Positions 25,911-33,389 of a stretch of DNA of 33,442 nucleotides are shown here, in pieces. Under the pieces are notes generated by a model. The model worked only from the letters and a program-made list of their open reading frames with translations. It ran no database searches and was not told where the DNA came from. How positions within the stretch are numbered: position 1 is the stretch's first letter; every line of letters starts with the position of its first letter. Source of the DNA: an uncultured Alphaproteobacteria bacterium (GTDB lineage: Bacteria > Pseudomonadota > Alphaproteobacteria > RF32 > CAG-239); the NCBI GenBank assembly GCA_944390455.1, contig CALXPU010000015.1, positions 1 through 33,442 of the forward strand, given 5' to 3'. The position numbers and the translations under genes were made by a program.

Positions 25911-26996
25911 ATGTCTATATATACCACACCGGTTTTGAATATCAACCTAAAAAAGTTGACCGATAATTACAATTTATTAAAAAACTTATGCGCACCGGCT
26001 ATTCCTGCCGCCGTTGTCAAAGATGACGCTTATGGTTTGGGCGCCATAAAAGTAACCGAAGCTCTGTACGCAGCCGGCTGCCGTCATTTCTTTGTGGCTC
26101 ACGGTTCAGAAGGCATGCGCATTCGCCCATCAGCGCCCGATGCAGAAATTTTCGTCTTACAAGGCATTGGCGAAGAATCATATCCCTGTTTTAAGACCGC
26201 TCGTTTAACTCCAGTCATCTGTTCGCCGGAAATGTTGAGTTACTGGGAGCAAAACAAGATAGAGGGCATTTCTCCCGCCATACAAGTAGAAACCGGTCTA
26301 AACCGCTTAGGTTTCAGCATTGCAGAGTTAGGTAAACTGCCCCAAGAAACATTAGATAGCTTTTCGTATGTTTTATCACACTTAGCCTGTGCCGATGAAC
26401 AAGCACATTTTATGAACAACCGTCAACTGAATAATTTCAAGATAATCAAGACCAGATTTTTCCCCAACACACCGGCAACATTATCCGCCTCGGACGGTGT
26501 CTTTTTAGGCCCTGATTTTCATTTTAACATGACCAGACTTGGCGCTGCCATGTATGGCATCAATACCGCACCGTATCGAGAAAATCAGATGCAAAATATT
26601 TTAGAATTAAAAGCGCCGGTTTTACAAGTAAAGAACTTAGGCAAAGGAGAATTCGTCGGCTATTCGGCAACATTTCGTGCGCCTGTAGATATGAAAACAG
26701 CAATTGTCTCCATCGGTTACGGAGATGGCCTGCCCCGCTCTTTATCTAATCGAGGAAAGGTAATATTTTATGAAAACGGCAAGCCGCACTTCTGCCAAAT
26801 TTTAGGACGTGTATCTATGGATAACGTGATATGCGACATTACAACATTAACCAGCGTTAAGGTCGGAGATTTCGGCTATTTCATCAACGATGACTACACT
26901 GTAGACGATGTCGCAAGAGATGCGGGCATGATTGCTTATGAATTGATTTCAAATCTTGGCAAAAACCAACGTTTCATCAAAAGCTACACCAAATAG
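25911..26996 (+). CDS. alr: Alanine racemase
   Basis: PLP-dependent enzyme that converts L-Ala to D-Ala for peptidoglycan; MurF, encoded nearby, adds the D-Ala-D-Ala dipeptide. The 361 aa is typical. PLP lysine K37 lies in AAVVKDDAYGLG (the usual KADAYGHG is altered at two positions). The second catalytic tyrosine is Y251 in GYSATF, with Y270 in IGYGDG 19 residues later, the spacing seen in known racemases. GRVSMDNV (299-306) completes the signature. The start at 25911 has AGGAA about 12 nt upstream. Any promoter must overlap tatD. Confidence 0.95.
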   Translation: MSIYTTPVLNINLKKLTDNYNLLKNLCAPAIPAAVVKDDAYGLGAIKVTEALYAAGCRHFFVAHGSEGMRIRPSAPDAEIFVLQGIGEESYPCFKTARLTPVICSPEMLSYWEQNKIEGISPAIQVETGLNRLGFSIAELGKLPQETLDSFSYVLSHLACADEQAHFMNNRQLNNFKIIKTRFFPNTPATLSASDGVFLGPDFHFNMTRLGAAMYGINTAPYRENQMQNILELKAPVLQVKNLGKGEFVGYSATFRAPVDMKTAIVSIGYGDGLPRSLSNRGKVIFYENGKPHFCQILGRVSMDNVICDITTLTSVKVGDFGYFINDDYTVDDVARDAGMIAYELISNLGKNQRFIKSYTK

Positions 26997-27020
26997 CATA
27001 CAAGGACATTACACAAAAGA

Positions 27021-27056
27021 AAATCCCCCGTTCAAATCAAACGAGGGATTTTTTCT
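27021..27056. terminator. Bidirectional terminator between alr and the 92-aa gene
   Basis: Arms 27021-27032 and 27040-27051. The single C/A opposition on the plus strand becomes G-U on the minus strand, so pairing is best for the leftward transcript. T-rich sequence follows on both sides. Confidence 0.75.
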
Positions 27057-27077
27057 ATAAAACTTAGTTCTGATTGA

Positions 27078-27356
27078 TTATCTGCCTTTTTTAGCTCTAT
27101 CAACAAAAGCTTGTTTTTGCATCGGGCTCAAATCAGGCTTCGACAAGTCTCTTTTATCTTCTGCAACTTCTTCCTTCACATCTTTAAAAGACAAATGACT
27201 AACTTGACTTAAATCCGCACCAGACAAATCAACCACCATATCCTCATCTAAAGATGATAATTGACCCAAATCAGCTCCAGATAAATCAATCTCTTTATTT
27301 TTCTTTGCTGCAATTCTCTTTTTAGCTTCAGCAGCTTTTTCTTCACTGGTACTCAT
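27078..27356 (-). CDS. Small charged protein with two DLSGADL motifs, 92 aa
   Basis: No family is recognised. It starts with a Lys/Ala/Glu-rich helix (residues 1-22). Then come two units of the form DLSGADLxQ[LV]S: IDLSGADLGQLSSL and VDLSGADLSQVSHLSFKD. The tail is charged (KEEVAEDKRDLSKPDLSPM). The motif fits pentapeptide-like beta solenoids but is too short for a full solenoid. The second unit lines up with the 41-residue repeat of the 30530-32659 protein, where VNLSxCDL is followed by LxFKD. The ATG at 27356 has AAGGGAGA well placed upstream. It has its own promoter and terminator, so the short frame is well supported. Confidence 0.7.
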   Translation of the reverse strand: MSTSEEKAAEAKKRIAAKKNKEIDLSGADLGQLSSLDEDMVVDLSGADLSQVSHLSFKDVKEEVAEDKRDLSKPDLSPMQKQAFVDRAKKGR

Positions 27357-27416
27357 CTTCTTTCTCCCTTATAATTTATCCTTAAATAGACCGCTTATTA
27401 AACCATCTATAGATAG

Positions 27417-27445
27417 ATAATACCCTAATTTCAAAAATATTGCAA
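27417..27445 (-). promoter_or_regulatory. Predicted promoter of the 92-aa gene
   Basis: Minus strand: TTGCAA (27440-27445), 17-bp spacer, TATTAT (27417-27422). A second possible match, TTGAAA-17-TATAGA, overlaps it and is shifted by about 10 bp. The leader is about 50 nt. Confidence 0.5.
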
Positions 27446-27463
27446 ACACTTTTTAAGATGCTT

Positions 27464-28783
27464 TTATTTCCGATACAGTAACAACTCTTGCGCAACTTTA
27501 AACACTTGCGAAGAATAGTGCGCACCTTTGATTAACAATACATCTCCCTCGTCTAAGATTTCATCTTTCAAGAAACCCGCCACCCCTTCAATATTTGGAA
27601 AATAGAATTGTTTAATATCCGAAGACAGTTGCGCCAACATATCTTTAGTTTCTTCACAAACTCCGATAACCACATCAATATGAGCTTTGGCGAGTTCTTG
27701 CCCAACTTCAATATGCGCCTGCTTAGAATAATCACCAAGCTCTGCCATTTTTCCTAAAAGAGCCACACGCTTACCGGAAACTTTCATCTGTCCCAACGCC
27801 CGAATAGCTAATTTCATAGCTTCCGGCTGTCCTGAATAGCTGTCATCAATTAAGACAACGTGCTTCCCGTTTATATCAAGTTTATGCTTTTTTCCCCGTC
27901 CTTCAGGAGCAGAAAACTGATTAACTGCAAGAGAGGCTTTTTGCACATCAAGTCCCAAAACTTCCGCCACTTTAAGCACACACCATGCATTATAAAAACA
28001 ATGCTCAGTTTCATCTTCAAGAGAGAGCTTAACTTGCGGATGATTTTGCTTACCATAAGAAAATACTTTATCCGTAAACCGATATGCTTCCTCGCGCAAC
28101 AATTCCGCAAAAGATGTATCTTCGTTATAGATGGCAATACCACCTTTTCGCAATCCGGAAAAGATTTCCGCCTTTGCCCGTGCGATATTTTCTAAAGTAC
28201 CCAAAAATTCAATATGCATTGGATAAACATTCGTAACAACTGCGATATCGGGTTCAGCTAAAGAAGTCAGATATTCTATTTCGCCCCGTGCGGACATCCC
28301 CATTTCAATCACGGCAAATTGCGCATTCATATCCAAATCTAAAAGAGAACGCGGCACCCCGATAAAGTTATTAAAATTTCCGCTTGTCGCACATGTCGGC
28401 GCAAATAAAGAAAGCATAGATTTAAGCTCTTCTTTAGTGGTGGTTTTCCCCGAACTTCCGGTCAATGCGATAAGTTTTCCTTTGAACTGCCGACGATTAT
28501 ATTGTCCGAGTTTACCAAAGGCTTTAAGCGTATCATCAACTAAAATAATCTTCTCAGGACTAACCCCCTCGATTAAACGTTCGGAAACAACCAACGGCGC
28601 ACCTTTATCCAGCACGTCTTTAATGAAATCATGCCCATCAAATTTTTCTCCCTTTAACGCAACAAATAACGTTTTATCATTAATCTTACGGCTATCGGTT
28701 GAAACCTCCTCAATCACACAATCCGAAACTTTTCCGTCAAACCCCAAAATTTCCGCAATTTTCTTTGCTTGCAACGCTATCAT
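27464..28783 (-). CDS. murF: UDP-MurNAc-tripeptide--D-Ala-D-Ala ligase (MurF)
   Basis: Cytoplasmic Mur ligase that adds D-Ala-D-Ala to the UDP-MurNAc-tripeptide, the last cytosolic step of the peptidoglycan nucleotide precursor. 439 aa. The N-terminal domain has STDSRKI and LFVALKGEKFDGHDF. The ATP loop is GSSGKTTT (109-116), followed by GNFNNFIGVP and EMGMSARGEIEYL, then TNVYPMHIEFLGT and the C-terminal domain with DDSYSGQPEAM. It stands alone here rather than in a dcw cluster with murE and mraY. No strong Shine-Dalgarno precedes the ATG. It is divergent from nrdR. Confidence 0.96.
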   Translation of the reverse strand: MIALQAKKIAEILGFDGKVSDCVIEEVSTDSRKINDKTLFVALKGEKFDGHDFIKDVLDKGAPLVVSERLIEGVSPEKIILVDDTLKAFGKLGQYNRRQFKGKLIALTGSSGKTTTKEELKSMLSLFAPTCATSGNFNNFIGVPRSLLDLDMNAQFAVIEMGMSARGEIEYLTSLAEPDIAVVTNVYPMHIEFLGTLENIARAKAEIFSGLRKGGIAIYNEDTSFAELLREEAYRFTDKVFSYGKQNHPQVKLSLEDETEHCFYNAWCVLKVAEVLGLDVQKASLAVNQFSAPEGRGKKHKLDINGKHVVLIDDSYSGQPEAMKLAIRALGQMKVSGKRVALLGKMAELGDYSKQAHIEVGQELAKAHIDVVIGVCEETKDMLAQLSSDIKQFYFPNIEGVAGFLKDEILDEGDVLLIKGAHYSSQVFKVAQELLLYRK

Positions 28784-28893
28784 TTTCTTTACTCTTTCGC
28801 TGGAATTATTTTATATTTTGCAGACATTTTGAGCCCGAAAAGTTAATATCGGGTTAGCAGTCAGATAAACGGACAAACTTCTGATAAAATAAC

Positions 28894-28922
28894 TTGATTT
28901 TTCAGTCAAAACGGCGTATAAA
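28894..28922 (+). promoter_or_regulatory. Predicted promoter of the nrdR-nusB-def operon
   Basis: TTGATT (28894-28899), 17-bp spacer, TATAAA (28917-28922). The leader is about 30 nt. Confidence 0.6.
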
Positions 28923-28957
28923 ACAAGTCTTAGTAAACAGAAAGGAACCCCAAACAA

Positions 28958-29407
28958 ATGAAATGTCCATTTTGCGGCGGCACAAACACACAAGTCAAAG
29001 ACTCACGAGATACCATTGATGAAACGGCGATTCGCAGAAGACGCGAATGTCCGGATTGTGGCGGACGGTTCACAACATACGAACACGTGCAGTTACAAGA
29101 CTTAATGGTTATCAAAAAGAACGGTGAAAGAGTTCCGTTTGATAGAGAAAAGTTGTTGCGTTCTATCAGTCTTGCTGTGAGCAAATGTGGAATTTCCAGT
29201 TTTGAGGTTGAACGTCTGGTAGAGGAGATACGCCGTGAGTTGGAAAATTCGGGTATAGCCGAAATTACCTCCAAAAACATCGGCGAAAAAGTAATGGATA
29301 AATTGATAAAAATTAACAAAGTCGCCTATATCCGCTTTGCGTCCGTATATAAAGATTTCAAAGAGGTCAAAGACTTTGAGGAATTTGTCAGCAAGATTAA
29401 TTCATAA
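28958..29407 (+). CDS. nrdR: Transcriptional repressor NrdR
   Basis: Represses ribonucleotide reductase genes in response to ATP/dATP. The 149 aa length is standard. Zinc ribbon with Cys3, Cys6 (CPFCGG) and Cys31, Cys34 (CPDCGG). The linker has DSRDTIDETAIRRRRECP, a hallmark of NrdR. The ATP-cone domain (about 49-139) begins MVIKKNGERVPFDREKL. It is the first gene of a tight three-gene operon, with 23 bp to nusB. AAAGGA lies about 11 nt before the ATG. Confidence 0.97.
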   Translation: MKCPFCGGTNTQVKDSRDTIDETAIRRRRECPDCGGRFTTYEHVQLQDLMVIKKNGERVPFDREKLLRSISLAVSKCGISSFEVERLVEEIRRELENSGIAEITSKNIGEKVMDKLIKINKVAYIRFASVYKDFKEVKDFEEFVSKINS

Positions 29408-29430
29408 ATTACAACAAGGAAAGAAGATAA

Positions 29431-29916
29431 ATGTCAAAATTCGTTTCTGAAAAAATAAGAAAGAAATCCGGTGCTCGTTTAGCTGCTGTACAAGCAACCT
29501 ATATGGCCGCCTTTTCCGGTTTAAGCGTTGATGAAGTCGTTGAAGATTTTCAAAAAGGCGAAATCGGTCGTTATGCCATTGAAGAAGATATGATGAGCGG
29601 AGAGCACGTTGTTGAATTGGAAGAAATGGATAAAGCTTATTTTGAAAAAATCGTCAGAGGCGTACAAAGCAAAAAAGAAGATTTAGAAAAATCTTTACGC
29701 TTATACTTAAAAGACGCATCTTCCTATGATCACATGAACGCCACCATGCAAGCTTTGTTGCTATGCGCCATGTACGAATTAGCTTATACAACAAATGTTG
29801 ATACCAAAGTCATCATTCAAGAATACGTTGACTTGGCATATGCGTTCTTCATGAAAAATGAACCCAAAATGATAAATGCCCTGCTTGACCAAATTGCTAA
29901 ACAAGTAAGAATTTAA
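29431..29916 (+). CDS. nusB: Transcription antitermination factor NusB
   Basis: All-helical RNA-binding protein; with NusE (S10) it binds boxA and supports rRNA transcription antitermination. At 161 aa it has the normal length. It starts with a basic helix SGARLAAVQATYMAAFSG, the family's arginine-rich RNA-binding start. The C-terminal signature is AMYELAYTTNVDTKVIIQEYVDLAYAFF. AAGGAAAGAAG is well placed before the ATG. The gap to def is 12 bp, so it is co-transcribed with nrdR and def. Confidence 0.93.
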   Translation: MSKFVSEKIRKKSGARLAAVQATYMAAFSGLSVDEVVEDFQKGEIGRYAIEEDMMSGEHVVELEEMDKAYFEKIVRGVQSKKEDLEKSLRLYLKDASSYDHMNATMQALLLCAMYELAYTTNVDTKVIIQEYVDLAYAFFMKNEPKMINALLDQIAKQVRI

Positions 29917-29928
29917 AAAGGAAAAACG

Positions 29929-30444
29929 ATGGCAATACTAAAACTCTACACCTATCCGGATAAAGTCTTAAGTCAAAAATGCGAACCGGTTGCCGAAGTA
30001 ACCGATGAAATTAGAAAACTATTAGACGACATGTTAGAAACCATGTATGCGGATAAAGGTGTGGGGTTAGCAGCACCGCAAGTAGGCGTCACCAAAAGAA
30101 TAATCGTTATTGACGACAAAGTCAGTGAAGATGGCACCCCTGGACCAAATCCACGCTTTATGGTAAATCCGGAAATCATCAAAAAATCCGAAGATACAAT
30201 ATGGTTCAACGAGGGGTGTTTATCTGTTCCCGGACAATGCGCTGAAGTAGAACGCCATCGTGCTGTAACGGTTCGCTATTTAGATTACAACGGCAAAGAG
30301 CAGATTTTGGATGCGGAAGAATATTTGGCAGTCATTATTCAACATGAAACCGACCACTTAGATGGAATTTTATACATTGACCGCATCAGCCGTTTGAAAC
30401 GTAATATGATAATCAAAAAGCTCAAAAAACAAAGCGAGGAATAA
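29929..30444 (+). CDS. def: Peptide deformylase
   Basis: Metalloenzyme that removes the formyl group from the initiator methionine of nascent chains. The 171 aa length is typical of type I PDF. All three motifs are intact: GVGLAAPQ (44-51), EGCLS (95-99, with ligand Cys97) and HETDH (139-143, catalytic Glu140). The ATG at 29929 has AAAGGAAA upstream. It usually pairs with fmt, which is not here; instead it ends the nrdR-nusB operon. The stop codon sits in the loop of the terminator hairpin. Confidence 0.97.
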   Translation: MAILKLYTYPDKVLSQKCEPVAEVTDEIRKLLDDMLETMYADKGVGLAAPQVGVTKRIIVIDDKVSEDGTPGPNPRFMVNPEIIKKSEDTIWFNEGCLSVPGQCAEVERHRAVTVRYLDYNGKEQILDAEEYLAVIIQHETDHLDGILYIDRISRLKRNMIIKKLKKQSEE

Positions 30445-30458
30445 TCCCCGCTTTTTTA
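30433..30458. terminator. Terminator at the end of def, possibly bidirectional
   Basis: AGCGAGGA (30433-30440) and TCCCCGCT (30445-30452) form an 8-bp stem with one A/C opposition, then T6 on the plus strand. On the minus strand the odd pair becomes G-U and a T-rich run follows, so it could also end the convergent 709-aa gene 80 bp away. Confidence 0.7.
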
Positions 30459-30529
30459 TCACCCGTCGTCCCTTTGATGAATACTGGAAGCTATCTATAC
30501 TCAAGCAGCAACAATTTTTTTTTTACAAT

Positions 30530-32659
30530 CTATCTTCCTCTGCGTGAAAATAATCGCCCCCAAAGGCGTGATGACTGTTTCGCAACCTCTCTTGCATAAT
30601 TCTCGTGCAGATATTGCTGAAGTTTCTTCCCCTCCATATCATCCATATCACAAAGATAAAAGACTTCTGCCGTATCATTCCACGTCTGTTCATTCAGATG
30701 AACTTGCGCATAATCTCTAAACAACACTTTATGAAAATCAACTTTCTTCGCGCCGCCTAGCTGTACAAAAGAACATGGAGAAAAATCTACAAACGGCAGT
30801 GTAACCATACAATTTCGCAAATCAACACGAGCCCCGGATTTAAACTTCAAACAATTCAAGCCGGATAAATCACATTCCGCCAAATTCACCTCATCACATG
30901 ATGATATATCTAAATCACGCGGTAGATTTTGAGCCGCCGACAAATTCACCTCATAAACATCTTTAAGACAAACTTTCGTTTGATTTTTGAAGTTGACATT
31001 TAATAAATTGACACTCTTGCAACCGGAAAAATCAAGATATTTAGGTAAATTCTGGGCATTAGACAAATCAACCTCTGCGTCCTCTCTAAAGTATAAGGAA
31101 GATTGATTCTTCAAATCACACCAGCTCAATAACACTTTTGAACAGCGTGAAAAATCAAGCTGAGGTGGCAAATTATACACATGACTCAAATTTACCTTAG
31201 CTCCATCGCTAATACACAAATTCGGCTGATTTTTCAAATCACACTCAAACAAGTGCACTTCCGCACAACGCGAAAAATCAAGTTGAGAAGGCAAATTAAA
31301 TGCATTATTTAAGACCACCTTTGCACCATCTCTAAAACACAAATTCGGTTGATTTTTCAAATCACACTCGCTCAATGTCACCGCCGAACACATGGAGACG
31401 TCCAGATTATCGGGTAAATTAGTAACCCCACGCAAACAAACCTTTGCCCCCTCTTTAAAGCGAAGATTGTGCTGATTTTTTAAATCACAAAAAGATAAAT
31501 CCACTTCATCACACAGCGAAAAATCCAAATCATCCGGCAAATAATAAGCACTAGTCAAATCCACCTTCGCCCCGTTCTTAAAACGAAGCTGCTGCTGATT
31601 ACTCAAATCCATCCCCATTAAATGAATCTCAGAACACAGCGAAAAATCCAAATCATCCGGCAAACTACGAGCATTAGTCAGATTCACCTTAGCGCCATCC
31701 CTAAAATGCAATTCTTTCAAATCCAGCAAATCACACTCGCTCAAATTCACTTCTGAGCAGTTAGAAAAATCAATATTAGAAGATAAATTCCTTGCGTTTT
31801 CGAAATTAACCTTAGCCCCGTCCTTAAATTTAACAGAGCGCACTTCACTAAAATTCGCCCACTTAAAATCAACTCTATCAAACAAAGATAAATCTATATC
31901 GCCCGCTAAATGGGTATGCGACGCATCATAAATCACTGTTTCCGGTCTATATTTCCAACCGGTAAAAACATTTACATCATCAATTTGAATATTGTCACAC
32001 TGTGTAAAATCCAAATCAGAAGAAAGATTTTTTGCACCTTTCAACCAGACAGTAGCCCCTTTTTTAAGATTAATTTTTTTCACTTTTTCAAAATTTCCAT
32101 CCATCAAAACAACCTGTTGAGCATAGGGAATATCCAAAACAGGCGACAATTTTCTTTCCGGCTCTTTTTCATACAAAGGAGACAATTCCACAGAAGTCTC
32201 AGACAAACAAATCAACTTTTCATAATTTCCAATATTGATATATCTTAAATCCCTCTGTGCCGTCAAATACCCATAAGATTTTTTGACATCAGAAAGCAAA
32301 ATTTCTCCATCTTTTGCTTTACTTATCCAATTAAACCTATTTTCATATCCGCCCGAAACTGCCATTTTTTTAGCTAACAGCAAAATATCCTGTGGTTGTT
32401 CGCGCTTAAAAAAAGTAGAAAAAATCACATCTTTGAACTGCGCCTGTTCAGATTGCGAAAGTTCCGCAATACAGAGGAGCATATCTTTAATATTTCGGGC
32501 ATAATTTGTAGCTTCCAATACTTCAAAACAAACTTCCGGCGTAATTTTCTCTTTAGGAAGGCGCGATTTTTTATCATCGGCAAGCCGCCCCTTTTTATAG
32601 GGAGTAAGAATATTTTCAACCGCGATAGCGGATTTAAAATTTTCAATAGCAACAAACAT
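30530..32659 (-). CDS. Solenoid protein of twelve ~41-residue repeats, 709 aa
   Basis: No family is recognised. Residues 1-173 are a mainly helical N-terminal domain. Residues 174-660 are twelve tandem units, ten of them exactly 41 residues, another 39 and the last incomplete. Core elements in order: LDFSxC, EVxLSxCDLKNQ, LxFxDGAKVxL, then xNLP. Short alternating hydrophobic strands at fixed spacing imply a beta-solenoid with four short strands per unit, related in style to pentapeptide or leucine-rich proteins. Two Cys eight residues apart recur in most units and would stack as columns. The C-terminal 50 residues are charged and basic (RLWGRLFSRRGR). No signal peptide, so probably cytosolic. 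Only a weak AAGG precedes the ATG. Confidence 0.85.
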   Translation of the reverse strand: MFVAIENFKSAIAVENILTPYKKGRLADDKKSRLPKEKITPEVCFEVLEATNYARNIKDMLLCIAELSQSEQAQFKDVIFSTFFKREQPQDILLLAKKMAVSGGYENRFNWISKAKDGEILLSDVKKSYGYLTAQRDLRYINIGNYEKLICLSETSVELSPLYEKEPERKLSPVLDIPYAQQVVLMDGNFEKVKKINLKKGATVWLKGAKNLSSDLDFTQCDNIQIDDVNVFTGWKYRPETVIYDASHTHLAGDIDLSLFDRVDFKWANFSEVRSVKFKDGAKVNFENARNLSSNIDFSNCSEVNLSECDLLDLKELHFRDGAKVNLTNARSLPDDLDFSLCSEIHLMGMDLSNQQQLRFKNGAKVDLTSAYYLPDDLDFSLCDEVDLSFCDLKNQHNLRFKEGAKVCLRGVTNLPDNLDVSMCSAVTLSECDLKNQPNLCFRDGAKVVLNNAFNLPSQLDFSRCAEVHLFECDLKNQPNLCISDGAKVNLSHVYNLPPQLDFSRCSKVLLSWCDLKNQSSLYFREDAEVDLSNAQNLPKYLDFSGCKSVNLLNVNFKNQTKVCLKDVYEVNLSAAQNLPRDLDISSCDEVNLAECDLSGLNCLKFKSGARVDLRNCMVTLPFVDFSPCSFVQLGGAKKVDFHKVLFRDYAQVHLNEQTWNDTAEVFYLCDMDDMEGKKLQQYLHENYAREVAKQSSRLWGRLFSRRGR
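30680..32140 (-). repeat. 123-bp in-frame tandem repeats coding for the solenoid
   Basis: Twelve units, mostly 123 bp. Neighbouring units around residues 418-540 are closest in DNA and protein (CDLKNQPNLC occurs twice unchanged), suggesting the array grew by internal duplication, while the outer units are more diverged. Confidence 0.9.
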
Positions 32660-32682
32660 TTATGACGACCTTATACATTAGA

Positions 32683-32711
32683 AAAATATCATAAAAAAGC
32701 CAAATAAGCAA
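32683..32711 (-). promoter_or_regulatory. Predicted T-tract promoter of the 709-aa gene
   Basis: Minus strand: TTGCTT (32706-32711), 17-bp spacer ATTTGGCTTTTTTATGA, TATTTT (32683-32688). It shares GGC, T-tract and ATG(G/A) with the promoters at 11601 and 17954. Confidence 0.6.
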
Positions 32712-33330
32712 TAATTATATTCATATTTTAAGCAGTATCATCTTGTTTATTCAAATCTCATCGTTGTTTCCCAAAAATTTTCTCATATATTCCCCACTAA
32801 AAACAAACCTCTCCATACAAATCCCCTCACTCAAAGTACAAAAAAGCCAACATAAAAAACATTTACCGTTTTACAAAAACATATCTTGCCACTCAAATTT
32901 CATCGTCCACGCCTCCATCTTCTACTACTTTCTCCTCTCTTTCTCTCCCCTCATCGCATTCAAATACCAAATGCCACAAAACACATCCCAATATCTCCCC
33001 CCCCTATCATCAGTACACTCCCTCTCTCACTCTTTTCTCTTCTTTCTCCCCCCTATCGCATTCAAATACCAAATGCCACAAAACACATCCCAATATCTCC
33101 TACCACTATCATCAGTACGCTCCCTCTCCCACTCTTTTCTCTTCTTTCTCCCCTCTTTGCCAACATTAACTCACTTTTCTCCTTATCTCACTCTACCACC
33201 TCTTCGCTACACTTCCTGTCCCCCTCTCTTTCATCTCTAAATACTTTTTACTCTATAATTCATCACTCTCATTAGCCCCACAGGTAACAACGCCACTTAC
33301 TGTTCCCCTCATCCTCTCCTCTTCATCCAA
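32712..33330. other. Pyrimidine-rich gene-poor stretch downstream of tuf
   Basis: About 620 bp with strong strand asymmetry: the plus strand is dominated by C and T, with few Gs. Plus-strand open frames (from about 32743 and 32886) encode Ser/Leu/Pro/His-rich sequence without start-site signals or family likeness, and are judged spurious. The only internal structure seen is the 102-bp duplication at 32953-33156. No RNA gene was recognised. Confidence 0.6.
32953..33156. repeat. Two tandem copies of a 102-bp unit
   Basis: Copies 32953-33054 and 33055-33156 are nearly identical, differing mainly in an 8-bp block (C8 in copy one, CCTACCAC in copy two) and a few single bases. On the minus strand each copy contains a 16-codon open frame (32960-33010 and 33062-33112), reading MIGGGDIGMCFVAFGI and MIVVGDIGMCFVAFGI. 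Each is preceded by a GGGAG-type purine run about 8 nt before the ATG. Whether these are translated is unknown. Confidence 0.85.
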
Positions 33331-33364
33331 ACACAAAAAAGGCCGGCACTTTGACCGACCTTTT
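33331..33364 (-). terminator. Rho-independent terminator of tuf
   Basis: Arms 33337-33346 and 33355-33364 pair over 10 bp on the minus strand (one G-U) around an 8-nt loop, then T6. It lies about 25 bp after the tuf stop codon. Confidence 0.85.
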
Positions 33365-33389
33365 CATTCTTTTGTGTTATCTAAAAAGA

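Noticed and set aside
30500..30530. T-run at about 30513-30524 as a terminator of the convergent genes
   Set aside because: No stem precedes the T-run on the plus strand, and on the minus strand it is an A-run. The hairpin at 30433-30452 is better.
30530..32659. The 123-bp repeats as a CRISPR array
   Set aside because: Repeats are contiguous, in frame and diverged, with no short conserved repeat separated by unique spacers and no cas genes.
32743..33275. Overlapping plus-strand open frames of about 165 and 129 codons rich in Ser, Leu, Pro and His
   Set aside because: They follow from the lack of G (hence few stop codons) in a pyrimidine-rich tract. Their starts are TTG or internal, no Shine-Dalgarno is present, and two overlapping frames look equally open.
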